64,000 bases of DNA from Bathymodiolus brooksi (GCA_963680875.1 OY804590.1:21390640-21454639), one strand, 5' to 3'; shown: positions 10,727-27,000, counted from the stretch's first letter. Notes: generated by a model not told the origin, from the letters alone. Numbers and translations are program-made.

Positions 10727-10965
10727 GTCAGCTTTGAAGGTTGAGACAGACATTATCACTAGTATTGCAGTGAGTCTGATAGGACGTGCTGTGATACCAG
10801 GAACAATGTATGTCAGGACCTTAAAAACTTATGTCACTGTTTTTATCAGTATTAAACTTCTTAATGTGATGCCACACTGACCGATATTTTCCAGTATCAG
10901 AATCAGTGCATTGATACTGACAATATCACTCAATGAGATCAAAATTAAAAATGACTAATTTACCG
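10727..10965 (+). repeat. single-copy relative of the 131-bp satellite element
   Basis: The head TTTGAAGGTTGAGACAGACA (then TTATCAC) matches the left edge of the large array (about 12446). The tail TACTGACAATATCACTC then GAGATCAAA matches its right edge (about 30720-30750). Between them is one diverged core bounded by AGTAT(T/C) blocks. This looks like the unexpanded form of the dispersed element within which the satellite grew. Confidence 0.75.
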
Positions 10966-11804
10966 ATAAATTTTGTAGAAACAACAATACATTAACACAG
11001 GCTACGTAACATTTTGAGAAAAGAGTACATTTAACTCAATTACAGCTAAAAATACATATTACATAAGGTCTACAATTTGAAGAATATATCTATACAGGGC
11101 ATTCCACAGCAGCCGGGTGCTGGGCAAATTGCTCATCTAATTGTATTCCCCCAGTCAAATTGAAATTAAAATACTGCTTTGCTTTGCATACTGGCTTAAT
11201 GGGTAAACCCCCTTCTACTTAAGGATTACCACCTCCTACTTGATAATGAGTGGAATGCCCTGTCTATACAAACAAGATTTGAGTGTAGAACAAAATTTGC
11301 TTAAAATCTTCAAATTTCATGTTTTCATTAAAGAAAATCAGAATGAACATTTCTGTTGATATATTTCTTAAAATATTTTAAGCCTAAATATTGAAAAATG
11401 GCCACATTAAAATTTATGTTCACCTGTTTTTTGAAATTTCAAATATATATGATGCCTAGAAATTGTCAAAAGGCCATTTATGCAATCTTCAGGTCATATA
11501 TAAATATATAAAAAATAAAAACAAAAGATTGCAAACGAAATCCTTCATCAACAAATAAAACAAAAACATTATATTAAAACAACAACAACCGTTTCCAGTA
11601 TAAAAACAAACATCATATTTTGCCCAACACATAAGGGCTCAATAAAATGGAATTTAACAGAAATAAAGGGGGGGGGGGGAGTGTAATGAAAACTTCAATA
11701 AATTCTTGTATAAACAATTTAAAGATTACATCATTTATCAGCCGTCTTATTTTCATTTTATAACGTTTATCAAAATATTCAAATCCTCCATATATCAGCA
11801 TGTT

Positions 11805-12014
11805 TTATTCAACAACATTCCGTAAAACGTATTTGACTGTGTAAGCAAAGGCTGCCAGTCCAATCACTACAAAGATATTTGCCAGGGCACTACCAATAAT
11901 TCCTTGATTGTTTCCGTTTGTATTTTGTCCATTTAATAATTGTGTTTGAGTGTTTCCGTTTCGTGTTGATTCAGCAAGTTCCTGTTCTCTTTTAGCTTGT
12001 ACCTGTCTTATTTT
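11805..12014 (-). CDS. UBE2J2: UBE2J2 coding exon 7 (tail anchor)
   Basis: Encodes residues 163-231: a charged and Q/N-rich linker, then a hydrophobic segment [20 protein letters not shown] and the short tail [10 protein letters not shown] before a TAA stop. Acceptor TTTATTTCAG. This exon is 18.8 kb from exon 6. Confidence 0.96.
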   Translation of the reverse strand, partial: KIRQVQAKREQELAESTRNGNTQTQLLNGQNTNGNNQGIIGSALANIFVVIGLAAFAYTVKYVLRNVVE

Positions 12015-15000
12015 CTGAAATAAAGTCGAACAATGTCATATTAAAATAATGGCCATTTTGAAGGGTTTTTTTTATTTTCTATATTTCAAATTCCAACAAA
12101 TTGCAAATCAATAGATACATCATATAAAAGTTGAATTACTAGAAATATATGATACTACATAAATATATACATAATGCCATTTTGAAGGTTGAAACAGACA
12201 CAACATTAGTATCACAGCGATTCATGTTTCTACATCACACTGAGAAAAACAATTTCAGTATCAGAGAGCATAATATACCACAAACAAGTGATCCGTATAC
12301 ATGTATGTCATCACTGCTACCTAGGTGACTCGAGTAACTACTAACAACACGATATAACTGAATACTTCAAAGGTGGTGCTAAACACCAATCAATCAATCA
12401 ATGTAAATACGACCTATAGACATGTGACTTACACAGAATAAGGACATTTATGAAGGTCGAGACAAGACATTATCACCAGTATCAGAGTCAGTTCTATAGG
12501 AGGAGCTAAGATACTGTGATAATGTTTGTAAAGATCTTAACAGCTGACGTTATTGATCTTAATGGTAACATCATAATGTGTTTGACGTTCTACTGACTGA
12601 TAATTTTCAGTATCACAGCCAGTTCTATAGGAGGAGCTAAGATACTGTGATAATGTTTGTAAAGATCTTAACAGCTGACGTTATTGATCTTAATGGTAAC
12701 ATCATAATGTGTTTGACGTTCTACTGACTGATAATTTTCAGTATCACAGCCAGTTCTATAGGAGGAGCTAAGATACTGTGATAATGTTTGTAAAGATCTT
12801 AACAGCTGACGTTATTGATCTTAATGGTAACATCATAATGTGTTTGACGTTCTACTGACTGATAATTTTCAGTATCACAGCCAGTTCTATAGGAGGAGCT
12901 AAGATACTGTGATAATGTTTGTAAAGATCTTAACAGCTGACGTTATTGATCTTAATGGTAACATCATAATGTGTTTGACGTTCTACTGACTGATAATTTT
13001 CAGTATCAGAGTCAGTTCTATAGGAGGAGCTAAGATACTGTGATAATGTTTGTAAAGATCTTAACAGCTGATGTTATTGATCTTAATGGTAACATCATAA
13101 TGTGTTTGACGTTCTACTGACTGATAATTTTCAGTATCAGAGTCAGTTCTATAGGAGGAGCTAAGATACTGTGATAATGTTTGTAAAGATCTTAACAGCT
13201 GACGTTATTGATCTTAATGGTAACATCATAATGTGTTTGACGTTCTACTGACTGATAATTTTCAGTATCAGAGTCAGTTCTATAGGAGGAGCTAAGATAC
13301 TGTGATAATGTTTGTAAAGATCTTAACAGCTGATGTTATTGATCTTAATGGTAACATCATAATGTGTTTGACGTTCTACTGACTGATAATTTTCAGTATC
13401 ACAGCCAGTTCTATAGGAGGAGCTAAGATACTGTGATAATGTTTGTAAAGATCTTAACAGCTGATGTTATTGATCTTAATGGTAACATCATAATGTGTTT
13501 GACGTTCTACTGACTGATAATTTTCAGTATCACAGTCAGTTCTATAGGAGGAGCTAAGATACTGTGATAATGTTTGTAAAGATCTTAACAGCTGACGTTA
13601 TTGATCTTAATGGTAACATCATAATGTGTTTGACGTTCTACTGACTGATAATTTTCAGTATCAGAGTCAGTTCTATAGGAGGAACTAAGATACTGTGATA
13701 ATGTTTGTAAAGATCTTAACAGCTGATGTTATTGATCTTAATGGTAACATCATAATGTGTTTGACGTTCTACTGACTGATAATTTTCAGTATCAGTCAGT
13801 TCTATAGGAGGAGCTAAGATACTGTGATAATGTTTGTAAAGATCTTAACAGCTGATGTTATTGATCTTAATGGTAACATCATAATGTGTTTGACGTTCTA
13901 CTGACTGATAATTTTCAGTATCACAGCCAGTTCTATAGGAGGAGCTAAGATACTGTGATAATGTTTGTAAAGATCTTAACAGCTGATGTTATTGATCTTA
14001 ATGGTAACATCATAATGTGTTTGACGTTCTACTGACTGATAATTTTCAGTATCAGAGTCAGTTCTATAGGAGGAGCTAAGATACTGTGATAATGTTTGTA
14101 AAGATCTTAACACCTGATGTTATTGATCTTAATGGTAACATCATAATGTGTTTGACGTTCTACTGACTGATAATTTTCAGTATCACAGCCAGTTCTATAG
14201 GAGGAGCTAAGATACTGTGATAATGTTTGTAAAGATCTTAACAGCTGATGTTATTGATCTTAATGGTAACATCATAATGTGTTTGACGTTCTACTGACTG
14301 ATAATTTTCAGTATCACAGTCAGTTCTATAGGAGGAGCTAAGATACTGTGATAATGTTTGTAAAGATCTTAACAGCTGACGTTATTGATCTTAATGGTAA
14401 CATCATAATGTGTTTGACGTTCTACTGACTGATAATTTTCAGTATCACAGTCAGTTCTATAGGAGGAGCTAAGATACTGTGATAATGTTTGTAAAGATCT
14501 TAACAGCTGACGTTATTGATCTTAATGGTAACATCATAATGTGTTTGACGTTCTACTGACTGATAATTTTCAGTATCAGAGTCAGTTCTATAGGAGGAAC
14601 TAAGATACTGTGATAATGTTTGTAAAGATCTTAACAGCTGATGTTATTGATCTTAATGGTAACATCATAATGTGTTTGACGTTCTACTGACTGATAATTT
14701 TCAGTATCAGAGTCAGTTCTATAGGAGGAGCTAAGATACTGTGATAATGTTTGTAAAGATCTTAACAGCTGATGTTATTGATCTTAATGGTAACATCATA
14801 ATGTGTTTGACGTTCTACTGACTGATAATTTTCAGTATCACAGCCAGTTCTATAGGAGGAGCTAAGATACTGTGATAATCTTTGTAAAGATCTTAACAGC
14901 TGATGTTATTGATCTTAATGGTAACATCATAATGTGTTTGACGTTCTACTGACTGATAATTTTCAGTATCACAGTCAGTTCTATAGGAGGAGCTAAGATA

Positions 15001-18000
15001 CTGTGATAATGTTTGTAAAGATCTTAACAGCTGACGTTATTGATCTTAATGGTAACATCATAATGTGTTTGACGTTCTACTGACTGATAATTTTCAGTAT
15101 CACAGTCAGTTCTATAGGAGGAGCTAAGATACTGTGATAATGTTTGTAAAGATCTTAACAGCTGACGTTATTGATCTTAATGGTAACATCATAATGTGTT
15201 TGACGTTCTACTGACTGATAATTTTCAGTATCAGAGTCAGTTCTATAGGAGGAACTAAGATACTGTGATAATGTTTGTAAAGATCTTAACAGCTGATGTT
15301 ATTGATCTTAATGGTAACATCATAATGTGTTTGACGTTCTACTGACTGATAATTTTCAGTATCACAGTCAGTTCTATAGGAGGAGCTAAGATACTGTGAT
15401 AATGTTTGTAAAGATCTTAACAGCTGACGTTATTGATCTTAATGGTAACATCATAATGTGTTTGACGTTCTACTGACTGATAATTTTCAGTATCACAGTC
15501 AGTTCTATAGGAGGAGCTAAGATACTGTGATAATGTTTGTAAAGATCTTAACAGCTGACGTTATTGATCTTAATGGTAACATCATAATGTGTTTGACGTT
15601 CTACTGACTGATAATTTTCAGTATCAGAGTCAGTTCTATAGGAGGAACTAAGATACTGTGATAATCTTTGTAAAGATCTTAACAGCTGACGTTATTAATC
15701 TTAATGGTAACATCATAATGTGTTTGACGTTCTACTGACTGATAATTTTCAGTATCAGAGTCAGTTCTATAGGAGGAACTAAGATACTGTGATAATCTTT
15801 GTAAAGATCTTAACAGCTGACGTTATTAATCTTAATGGTAACATCATAATGTGTTTGACGTTCTACTGACTGATAATTTTCAGTATCAGAGTCAGTTCTA
15901 TAGGAGGAGCTAAGATACTGTGATAATGTTTGTAAAGATCTTAACAGCTGACGTTATTGATCTTAATGGTAACATCATAATGTGTTTGACGTTCTACTGA
16001 CTGATAATTTTCAGTATCAGAGTCAGTTCTATAGGAGGAACTAAGATACTGTGATAATCTTTGTAAAGATCTTAACAGCTGACGTTATTAATCTTAATGG
16101 TAACATCATAATGTGTTTGACGTTCTACTGACTGATAATTTTCAGTATCAGAGTCAGTTCTATAGGAGGAACTAAGATACTGTGATAATGTTTGTAAAGA
16201 TCTTAACAGCTGACGTTATTAATCTTAATGGTAACATCATAATGTGTTTGACGTTCTACTGACTGATAATTTTCAGTATCAGAGTCAGTTCTATAGGAGG
16301 AGCTAAGATACTGTGATAATGTTTGTAAAGATCTTAACAGCTGACGTTATTGATCTTAATGGTAACATCATAATGTGTTTGACGTTCTACTGACTGATAA
16401 TTTTCAGTATCAGAGTCAGTTCTATAGGAGGAGCTAAGATACTGTGATGATCTTTGTAAAGATCTTAACAGCTGATGTTATTGATCTTAATGGTAACATC
16501 ATAATGTGTTTGACGTTCTACTGACTGATAATTTTCAGTATCAGAGTCAGTTCTATAGGAGGAGCTAAGATACTGTGATGATCTTTGTAAAGATCTTAAC
16601 AGCTGATGTTATTAATCTTAATGGTAACATCATAATGTGTTTGACGTTCTACTGACTGATAATTTTCAGTATCAGAGTCAGTTCTATAGGAGGAGCTAAG
16701 ATACTGTGATAATCTTTGTAAAGATCTTAACAGCTGACGTTATTGATCTTAATGGTAACATCATAATGTGTTTGACGTTCTACTGACTGATAATTTTCAG
16801 TATCAGAGTCAGTTCTATAGGAGGAGCTAAGATACTGTGATAATCTTTGTAAAGATCTTAACAGCTGACGTTATTGATCTTAATGGTAACATCATAATGT
16901 GTTTGACGTTCTACTGACTGATACTTTTCAGTATCACAGCCAGTTCTATAGGAGGAGCTAAGATACTGTGATAATCTTTGTAAAGATCTTAACAGCTGAC
17001 GTTATTGATCTTAATGGTAACATCATAATGTGTTTGACGTTCTACTGACTGATAATTTTCAGTATCACAGCCAGTTCTATAGGAGGAGCTAAGATACTGT
17101 GATAATGTTTGTAAAGATCTTAACAGCTGACATTATTGATCTTAATGGTAACATCATAATGTGTTTGACGTTCTACTGACTGATAATTTTCAGTATTACA
17201 GCCAGTTCTATAGGAGGAGCTAAGATACTGTGATAATCTTTGTAAAGATCTTAACAGCTGACGTTATTGATCTTAATGGTAACATCATAATGTGTTTGAC
17301 GTTCTACTGACTGATAATTTTCAGTATCAGAGTCAGTTCTATAGGAGGAACTAAGATACTGTGATGATCTTTGTAAAGATCTTAACAGCTGACGTTATTG
17401 ATCTTAATGGTAACATCATAATGTGTTTGACGTTCTACTGACTGATAATTTTCAGTATCACAGCCAGTTCTATAGGAGGAGCTAAGATACTGTGATAATC
17501 TTTGTAAAGATCTTAACAGCTGACGTTATTGATCTTAATGGTAACATCATAATGTGTTTGACGTTCTACTGACTGATAATTTTCAGTATCACAGCCAGTT
17601 CTATAGGAGGAGCTAAGATACTGTGATAATCTTTGTAAAGATCTTAACAGCTGACGTTATTGATCTTAATGGTAACATCATAATGTGTTTGACGTTCTAC
17701 TGACTGATAATTTTCAGTATCACAGCCAGTTCTATAGGAGGAGCTAAGATACTGTGATAATCTTTGTAAAGATCTTAACAGCTGACGTTATTGATCTTAA
17801 TGGTAACATCATAATGTGTTTGACGTTCTACTGACTGATAATTTTCAGTATCAGAGTCAGTTCTATAGGAGGAGCTAAGATACTGTGATAATCTTTGTAA
17901 AGATCTTAACAGCTGACGTTATTGATCTTATTGGTAACATCATAATGTATTTGACGTTCTACTGACTGATAATTTTCAGTATCACAGCCAGTTCTATAGG

Positions 18001-21000
18001 AGGAGCTAAGATACTGTGATAATCTTTGTAAAGATCTTAACAGCTGACGTTATTGATCTTATTGGTAACATCATAATGTGTTTGACGTTCTACTGACTGA
18101 TAATTTTCAGTATCACAGCCAGTTCTATAGGAGGAGCTAAGATACTGTGATAATCTTTGTAAAGATCTTAACAGCTGACGTTATTGATCTTAATGATAAC
18201 ATCATAATGTGTTTGACGTTCTACTGACTGATAATTTTCAGTATCACAGCCAGTTCTATAGGAGGAGCTAAGATACTGTGATAATCTTTGTAAAGATCTT
18301 AACAGCTGACGTTATTGATCTTAATGGTAACATCATAATGTGTTTGACGTTCTACTGACTGATAATTTTCAGTATCACAGCCAGTTCTATAGGAGGAACT
18401 AAGATACTGTGATAATGTTTGTAAAGATCTTAACAGCTGATGTTATTAATCTTATTGGTAACATCATAATGTGTTTGACGTTCTACTGACTGATAATTTT
18501 CAGTATCAGAGTCAGTTCTATAGGAGGAGTTAAGATACTGTGATAATGTTTGTAAAGATCTTAACAGCTGACGTTATTAATCTTAATGGTAACATCATAA
18601 TGTGTTTGACGTTCTACTGACTGATAATTTTCAGTATCAGAGTCAGTTCTATAGGAGGAGCTAAGATACTGTGATAATCTTTGTAAAGATCTTAACAGCT
18701 GACGTTATTGATCTTAATGGTAACATCATAATGTGTTTGACGTTCTACTGACTGATAATTTTCTGTATCACAGCCAGTTCTATAGGAGGAACTAAGATAC
18801 TGTGATAATGTTTGTAAAGATCTTAACAGCTGATGTTATTAATCTTATTGGTAACATCATAATGTGTTTGACGTTCTACTGACTGATAATTTTCAGTATC
18901 ACAGCCAGTTCTATAGGAGGAGCTAAGATACTGTGATAATCTTTGTAAAGATCTTAACAGCTGACGTTATTGATCTTAATGGTAACATCATAATGTGTTT
19001 GACGTTCTACTGACTGATAATTTTCAGTATCACAGCCAGTTCTATAGGAGGAGCTAAGATACTGTGATAATCTTTGTAAAGATCTTAACAGCTGACGTTA
19101 TTGATCTTAATGGTAACATCATAATGTGTTTGACGTTCTACTGACTGATAATTTTCAGTATCACAGCCAGTTCTATAGGAGGAACTAAGATACTGTGATA
19201 ATGTTTGTAAAGATCTTAACAGCTGATGTTATTAATCTTATTGGTAACATCATAATGTGTTTGACGTTCTACTGACTGATAATTTTCAGTATCAGAGTCA
19301 GTTCTATAGGAGGAGTTAAGATACTGTGATAATGTTTGTAAAGATCTTAACAGCTGACGTTATTAATCTTAATGGTAACATCATAATGTGTTTGACGTTC
19401 TACTGACTGATAATTTTCAGTATCAGAGTCAGTTCTATAGGAGGAGCTAAGATACTGTGATAATCTTTGTAAAGATCTTAACAGCTGACGTTATTGATCT
19501 TAATGGTAACATCATAATGTGTTTGACGTTCTACTGACTGATAATTTTCAGTATCACAGCCAGTTCTATAGGAGGAACTAAGATACTGTGATAATGTTTG
19601 TAAAGATCTTAACAGTTGATGTTATTAATCTTATTGGTAACATCATAATGTGTTTGACGTTCTACTGACTGATAATTTTCAGTATCACAGCCAGTTCTAT
19701 AGGAGGAGCTAAGATACTGTGATAATCTTTGTAAAGATCTTAACAGCTGACGTTATTGATCTTAATGGTAACATCATAATGTGTTTGACGTTCTACTGAC
19801 TGATAATTTTCAGTATCACAGCCAGTTCTATAGGAGGAACTAAGATACTGTGATAATGTTTGTAAAGATCTTAACAGCTGATGTTATTAATCTTATTGGT
19901 AACATCATAATGTGTTTGACGTTCTACTGACTGATAATTTTCAGTATCAGAGTCAGTTCTATAGGAGGAACTAAGATACTGTGATAATGTTTGTAAAGAT
20001 CTTAACAGCTGACGTTATTGATCTTAATGGTAACATCATAATGTGTTTGACGTTCTACTGACTGATAATTTTCAGTATCAGAGTCAGTTCTATAGGAGGA
20101 GTTAAGATACTGTGATAATGTTTGTAAAGATCTTAACAGCTGACGTTATTAATCTTAATGGTAACATCATAATGTGTTTGACGTTCTACTGACTGATAAT
20201 TTTCAGTATCAGAGTCAGTTCTATAGGAGGAGTTAAGATACTGTGATAATGTTTGTAAAGATCTTAACAGCTGACGTTATTAATCTTAATGGTAACATCA
20301 TAATGTGTTTGACGTTCTACTGACTGATAATTTTCAGTATCACAGCCAGTTCTATAGGAGGAACTAAGATACTGTGATAATGTTTGTAAAGATCTTAACA
20401 GCTGATGTTATTAATCTTATTGGTAACATCATAATGTGTTTGACGTTCTACTGACTGATAATTTTCAGTATCAGAGTCAGTTCTATAGAAGGAGTTAAGA
20501 TACTGTGATAATGTTTGTAAAGATCTTAACAGCTGACATTATTGATCTTATTAGTAACATCATAATGTGTTTGACGTTCTACTGACTGATAATTTTCAGT
20601 ATCAGTCAGTTCTATAGGAGGAGTTAAGATACTGTGATAATGTTTGTAAAGATCTTAACAGCTGATGTTATTAATCTTATTGGTAACATCATAATGTGTT
20701 TGACGTTCTACTGACTGATAATTTTCAGAATCAGAGTCAGTTCTATAGGAGGAGTTAAGATACTGTGATAATGTTTGTAAAGATCTTAACAGCTGACGTT
20801 ATTAATCTTATTGGTAACATCATAATGTGTTTGACGTTCTACTGACTGATAATTTTCAGTATCAGAGTCAGTTCTATAAGAGGAACTAAGATACTGTGAT
20901 AATGTTTGTAAAAAAAAGATCTTAACAGCTGACGTTATTAATCTTATTGGCAACATCATAATGTGTTTGACGTTCTACTGACTGATAATTTTCAGTATCG

Positions 21001-24000
21001 CAGTCAGTTCTATAGGAGGAGTTAAGATACTGTGATAATGTTTGTAAAGATCTTAACAGCTGACATTATTGATCTTATTGGTAACATCATAATGTGTTTG
21101 ACGTTCTACTGACTGATAATTTTCAGTATCACAGCCAGTTCTATAGGAGGAACTAAGATACTGTGATAATGTTTGTAAAGATCTTAACAGCTGACGTTAT
21201 TAATCTTATTGGTAACATCATAATGTGTTTGACGTTCTACTGACTGATAATTTTCAGAATCAGAGTCAGTTCTATAGGAGGAGTTAAGATACTGTGATAA
21301 TGTTTGTAAAGATCTTAACAGCTGACATTATTGATCTTAATGGTAACATCATAATGTGTTTGACGTTCTACTGACTGATAATTTTCAGTATCACAGCCAG
21401 TTCTATAGGAGGAACTAAGATACTGTGATAATGTTTGTAAAGATCTTAACAGCTGACGTTATTAATCTTATTAGTAACATCATAATGTGTTTGACGTTCT
21501 ACTGACTGATAATTTTCAGTATCAGAGTCAGTTCTATAAGAGGAACTAAGATACTGTGATAATGTTTGTAAAAAAAAAGATCTTAACAGCTGACGTTATT
21601 AATCTTATTGGCAACATCATAATGTGTTTGACGTTCTACTGACTGATAATTTTCAGTATCGCAGTCAGTTCTATAGGAGGAGTTAAGATACTGTGATAAT
21701 GTTTGTAAAGATCTTAACAGCTGACATTATTGATCTTATTGGTAACATCATAATGTGTTTGACGTTCTACTGACTGATAATTTTCAGTATCACAGCCAGT
21801 TCTATAGGAGGAGTTAAGATACTGTGATAATGTTTGTAAAGATCTTAACAGCTGACATTATTGATCTTATTGGTAACATCATAATGTGTTTGACGTTCTA
21901 CTGACTGATAATTTTCAGTATCAGAGTCAGTTCTATAGGAGGAGCTAAGATACTGTGATAATGTTTGTAAAGATCTTAACAGCTGACGTTATTGATCTTA
22001 ATGGTAACATCATAATGTGTTTGACGTTCTACTGACTGATAATTTTCAGTATCAGAGTCAGTTCTATAGGAGGAACTAAGATACTGTGATAATGTTTGTA
22101 AAGATCTTAACAGCTGATGTTATTGATCTTAATGGTAACATCATAATGTGTTTGACGTTCTACTGACTGATAATTTTCAGTATCAGTCAGTTCTATAGGA
22201 GGAGCTAAGATACTGTGATAATGTTTGTAAAGATCTTAACAGCTGATGTTATTGATCTTAATGGTAACATCATAATGTGTTTGACGTTCTACTGACTGAT
22301 AATTTTCAGTATCACAGCCAGTTCTATAGGAGGAGCTAAGATACTGTGATAATGTTTGTAAAGATCTTAACAGCTGATGTTATTGATCTTAATGGTAACA
22401 TCATAATGTGTTTGACGTTCTACTGACTGATAATTTTCAGTATCAGAGTCAGTTCTATAGGAGGAGCTAAGATACTGTGATAATGTTTGTAAAGATCTTA
22501 ACACCTGATGTTATTGATCTTAATGGTAACATCATAATGTGTTTGACGTTCTACTGACTGATAATTTTCAGTATCACAGCCAGTTCTATAGGAGGAGCTA
22601 AGATACTGTGATAATGTTTGTAAAGATCTTAACAGCTGATGTTATTGATCTTAATGGTAACATCATAATGTGTTTGACGTTCTACTGACTGATAATTTTC
22701 AGTATCACAGTCAGTTCTATAGGAGGAGCTAAGATACTGTGATAATGTTTGTAAAGATCTTAACAGCTGACGTTATTGATCTTAATGGTAACATCATAAT
22801 GTGTTTGACGTTCTACTGACTGATAATTTTCAGTATCACAGTCAGTTCTATAGGAGGAGCTAAGATACTGTGATAATGTTTGTAAAGATCTTAACAGCTG
22901 ACGTTATTGATCTTAATGGTAACATCATAATGTGTTTGACGTTCTACTGACTGATAATTTTCAGTATCAGAGTCAGTTCTATAGGAGGAACTAAGATACT
23001 GTGATAATGTTTGTAAAGATCTTAACAGCTGATGTTATTGATCTTAATGGTAACATCATAATGTGTTTGACGTTCTACTGACTGATAATTTTCAGTATCA
23101 GAGTCAGTTCTATAGGAGGAGCTAAGATACTGTGATAATGTTTGTAAAGATCTTAACAGCTGATGTTATTGATCTTAATGGTAACATCATAATGTGTTTG
23201 ACGTTCTACTGACTGATAATTTTCAGTATCACAGCCAGTTCTATAGGAGGAGCTAAGATACTGTGATAATCTTTGTAAAGATCTTAACAGCTGATGTTAT
23301 TGATCTTAATGGTAACATCATAATGTGTTTGACGTTCTACTGACTGATAATTTTCAGTATCACAGTCAGTTCTATAGGAGGAGCTAAGATACTGTGATAA
23401 TGTTTGTAAAGATCTTAACAGCTGACGTTATTGATCTTAATGGTAACATCATAATGTGTTTGACGTTCTACTGACTGATAATTTTCAGTATCACAGTCAG
23501 TTCTATAGGAGGAGCTAAGATACTGTGATAATGTTTGTAAAGATCTTAACAGCTGACGTTATTGATCTTAATGGTAACATCATAATGTGTTTGACGTTCT
23601 ACTGACTGATAATTTTCAGTATCAGAGTCAGTTCTATAGGAGGAACTAAGATACTGTGATAATCTTTGTAAAGATCTTAACAGCTGATGTTATTGATCTT
23701 AATGGTAACATCATAATGTGTTTGACGTTCTACTGACTGATAATTTTCAGTATCACAGTCAGTTCTATAGGAGGAGCTAAGATACTGTGATAATGTTTGT
23801 AAAGATCTTAACAGCTGACGTTATTGATCTTAATGGTAACATCATAATGTGTTTGACGTTCTACTGACTGATAATTTTCAGTATCACAGTCAGTTCTATA
23901 GGAGGAGCTAAGATACTGTGATAATGTTTGTAAAGATCTTAACAGCTGACGTTATTGATCTTAATGGTAACATCATAATGTGTTTGACGTTCTACTGACT

Positions 24001-27000
24001 GATAATTTTCAGTATCAGAGTCAGTTCTATAGGAGGAACTAAGATACTGTGATAATCTTTGTAAAGATCTTAACAGCTGACGTTATTAATCTTAATGGTA
24101 ACATCATAATGTGTTTGACGTTCTACTGACTGATAATTTTCAGTATCAGAGTCAGTTCTATAGGAGGAACTAAGATACTGTGATAATCTTTGTAAAGATC
24201 TTAACAGCTGACGTTATTAATCTTAATGGTAACATCATAATGTGTTTGACGTTCTACTGACTGATAATTTTCAGTATCAGAGTCAGTTCTATAGGAGGAG
24301 CTAAGATACTGTGATAATGTTTGTAAAGATCTTAACAGCTGACGTTATTGATCTTAATGGTAACATCATAATGTGTTTGACGTTCTACTGACTGATAATT
24401 TTCAGTATCAGAGTCAGTTCTATAGGAGGAACTAAGATACTGTGATAATCTTTGTAAAGATCTTAACAGCTGACGTTATTAATCTTAATGGTAACATCAT
24501 AATGTGTTTGACGTTCTACTGACTGATAATTTTCAGTATCAGAGTCAGTTCTATAGGAGGAACTAAGATACTGTGATAATGTTTGTAAAGATCTTAACAG
24601 CTGACGTTATTAATCTTAATGGTAACATCATAATGTGTTTGACGTTCTACTGACTGATAATTTTCAGTATCAGAGTCAGTTCTATAGGAGGAGCTAAGAT
24701 ACTGTGATAATGTTTGTAAAGATCTTAACAGCTGACGTTATTGATCTTAATGGTAACATCATAATGTGTTTGACGTTCTACTGACTGATAATTTTCAGTA
24801 TCAGAGTCAGTTCTATAGGAGGAGCTAAGATACTGTGATGATCTTTGTAAAGATCTTAACAGCTGATGTTATTGATCTTAATGGTAACATCATAATGTGT
24901 TTGACGTTCTACTGACTGATAATTTTCAGTATCAGAGTCAGTTCTATAGGAGGAGCTAAGATACTGTGATGATCTTTGTAAAGATCTTAACAGCTGATGT
25001 TATTAATCTTAATGGTAACATCATAATGTGTTTGACGTTCTACTGACTGATAATTTTCAGTATCAGAGTCAGTTCTATAGGAGGAGCTAAGATACTGTGA
25101 TAATCTTTGTAAAGATCTTAACAGCTGACGTTATTGATCTTAATGGTAACATCATAATGTGTTTGACATTCTACTGACTGATAATTTTCAGTATCAGAGT
25201 CAGTTCTATAGGAGGAGCTAAGATACTGTGATAATCTTTGTAAAGATCTTAACAGCTGACGTTATTGATCTTAATGGTAACATCATAATGTGTTTGACGT
25301 TCTACTGACTGATACTTTTCAGTATCACAGCCAGTTCTATAGGAGGAGCTAAGATACTGTGATAATCTTTGTAAAGATCTTAACAGCTGACGTTATTGAT
25401 CTTAATGGTAACATCATAATGTGTTTGACGTTCTACTGACTGATAATTTTCAGTATCACAGCCAGTTCTATAGGAGGAGCTAAGATACTGTGATAATGTT
25501 TGTAAAGATCTTAACAGCTGACATTATTGATCTTAATGGTAACATCATAATGTGTTTGACGTTCTACTGACTGATAATTTTCAGTATTACAGCCAGTTCT
25601 ATAGGAGGAGCTAAGATACTGTGATAATCTTTGTAAAGATCTTAACAGCTGACGTTATTGATCTTAATGGTAACATCATAATGTGTTTGACGTTCTACTG
25701 ACTGATAATTTTCAGTATCAGAGTCAGTTCTATAGGAGGAACTAAGATACTGTGATGATCTTTGTAAAGATCTTAACAGCTGACGTTATTGATCTTAATG
25801 GTAACATCATAATGTGTTTGACGTTCTACTGACTGATAATTTTCAGTATCACAGCCAGTTCTATAGGAGGAGCTAAGATACTGTGATAATCTTTGTAAAG
25901 ATCTTAACAGCTGACGTTATTGATCTTAATGGTAACATCATAATGTGTTTGACGTTCTACTGACTGATAATTTTCAGTATCACAGCCAGTTCTATAGGAG
26001 GAGCTAAGATACTGTGATAATCTTTGTAAAGATCTTAACAGCTGACGTTATTGATCTTAATGGTAACATCATAATGTGTTTGACGTTCTACTGACTGATA
26101 ATTTTCAGTATCACAGCCAGTTCTATAGGAGGAGCTAAGATACTGTGATAATCTTTGTAAAGATCTTAACAGCTGACGTTATTGATCTTAATGGTAACAT
26201 CATAATGTGTTTGACGTTCTACTGACTGATAATTTTCAGTATCAGAGTCAGTTCTATAGGAGGAGCTAAGATACTGTGATAATCTTTGTAAAGATCTTAA
26301 CAGCTGACGTTATTGATCTTATTGGTAACATCATAATGTGTTTGACGTTCTACTGACTGATAATTTTCAGTATCACAGCCAGTTCTATAGGAGGAGCTAA
26401 GATACTGTGATAATCTTTGTAAAGATCTTAACAGCTGACGTTATTGATCTTATTGGTAACATCATAATGTGTTTGACGTTCTACTGACTGATAATTTTCA
26501 GTATCACAGCCAGTTCTATAGGAGGAGCTAAGATACTGTGATAATCTTTGTAAAGATCTTAACAGCTGACGTTATTGATCTTAATGATAACATCATAATG
26601 TGTTTGACGTTCTACTGACTGATAATTTTCAGTATCACAGCCAGTTCTATAGGAGGAGCTAAGATACTGTGATAATCTTTGTAAAGATCTTAACAGCTGA
26701 CGTTATTGATCTTAATGGTAACATCATAATGTGTTTGACGTTCTACTGACTGATAATTTTCAGTATCACAGCCAGTTCTATAGGAGGAACTAAGATACTG
26801 TGATAATGTTTGTAAAGATCTTAACAGCTGATGTTATTAATCTTATTGGTAACATCATAATGTGTTTGACGTTCTACTGACTGATAATTTTCAGTATCAG
26901 AGTCAGTTCTATAGGAGGAGTTAAGATACTGTGATAATGTTTGTAAAGATCTTAACAGCTGACGTTATTAATCTTAATGGTAACATCATAATGTGTTTGA

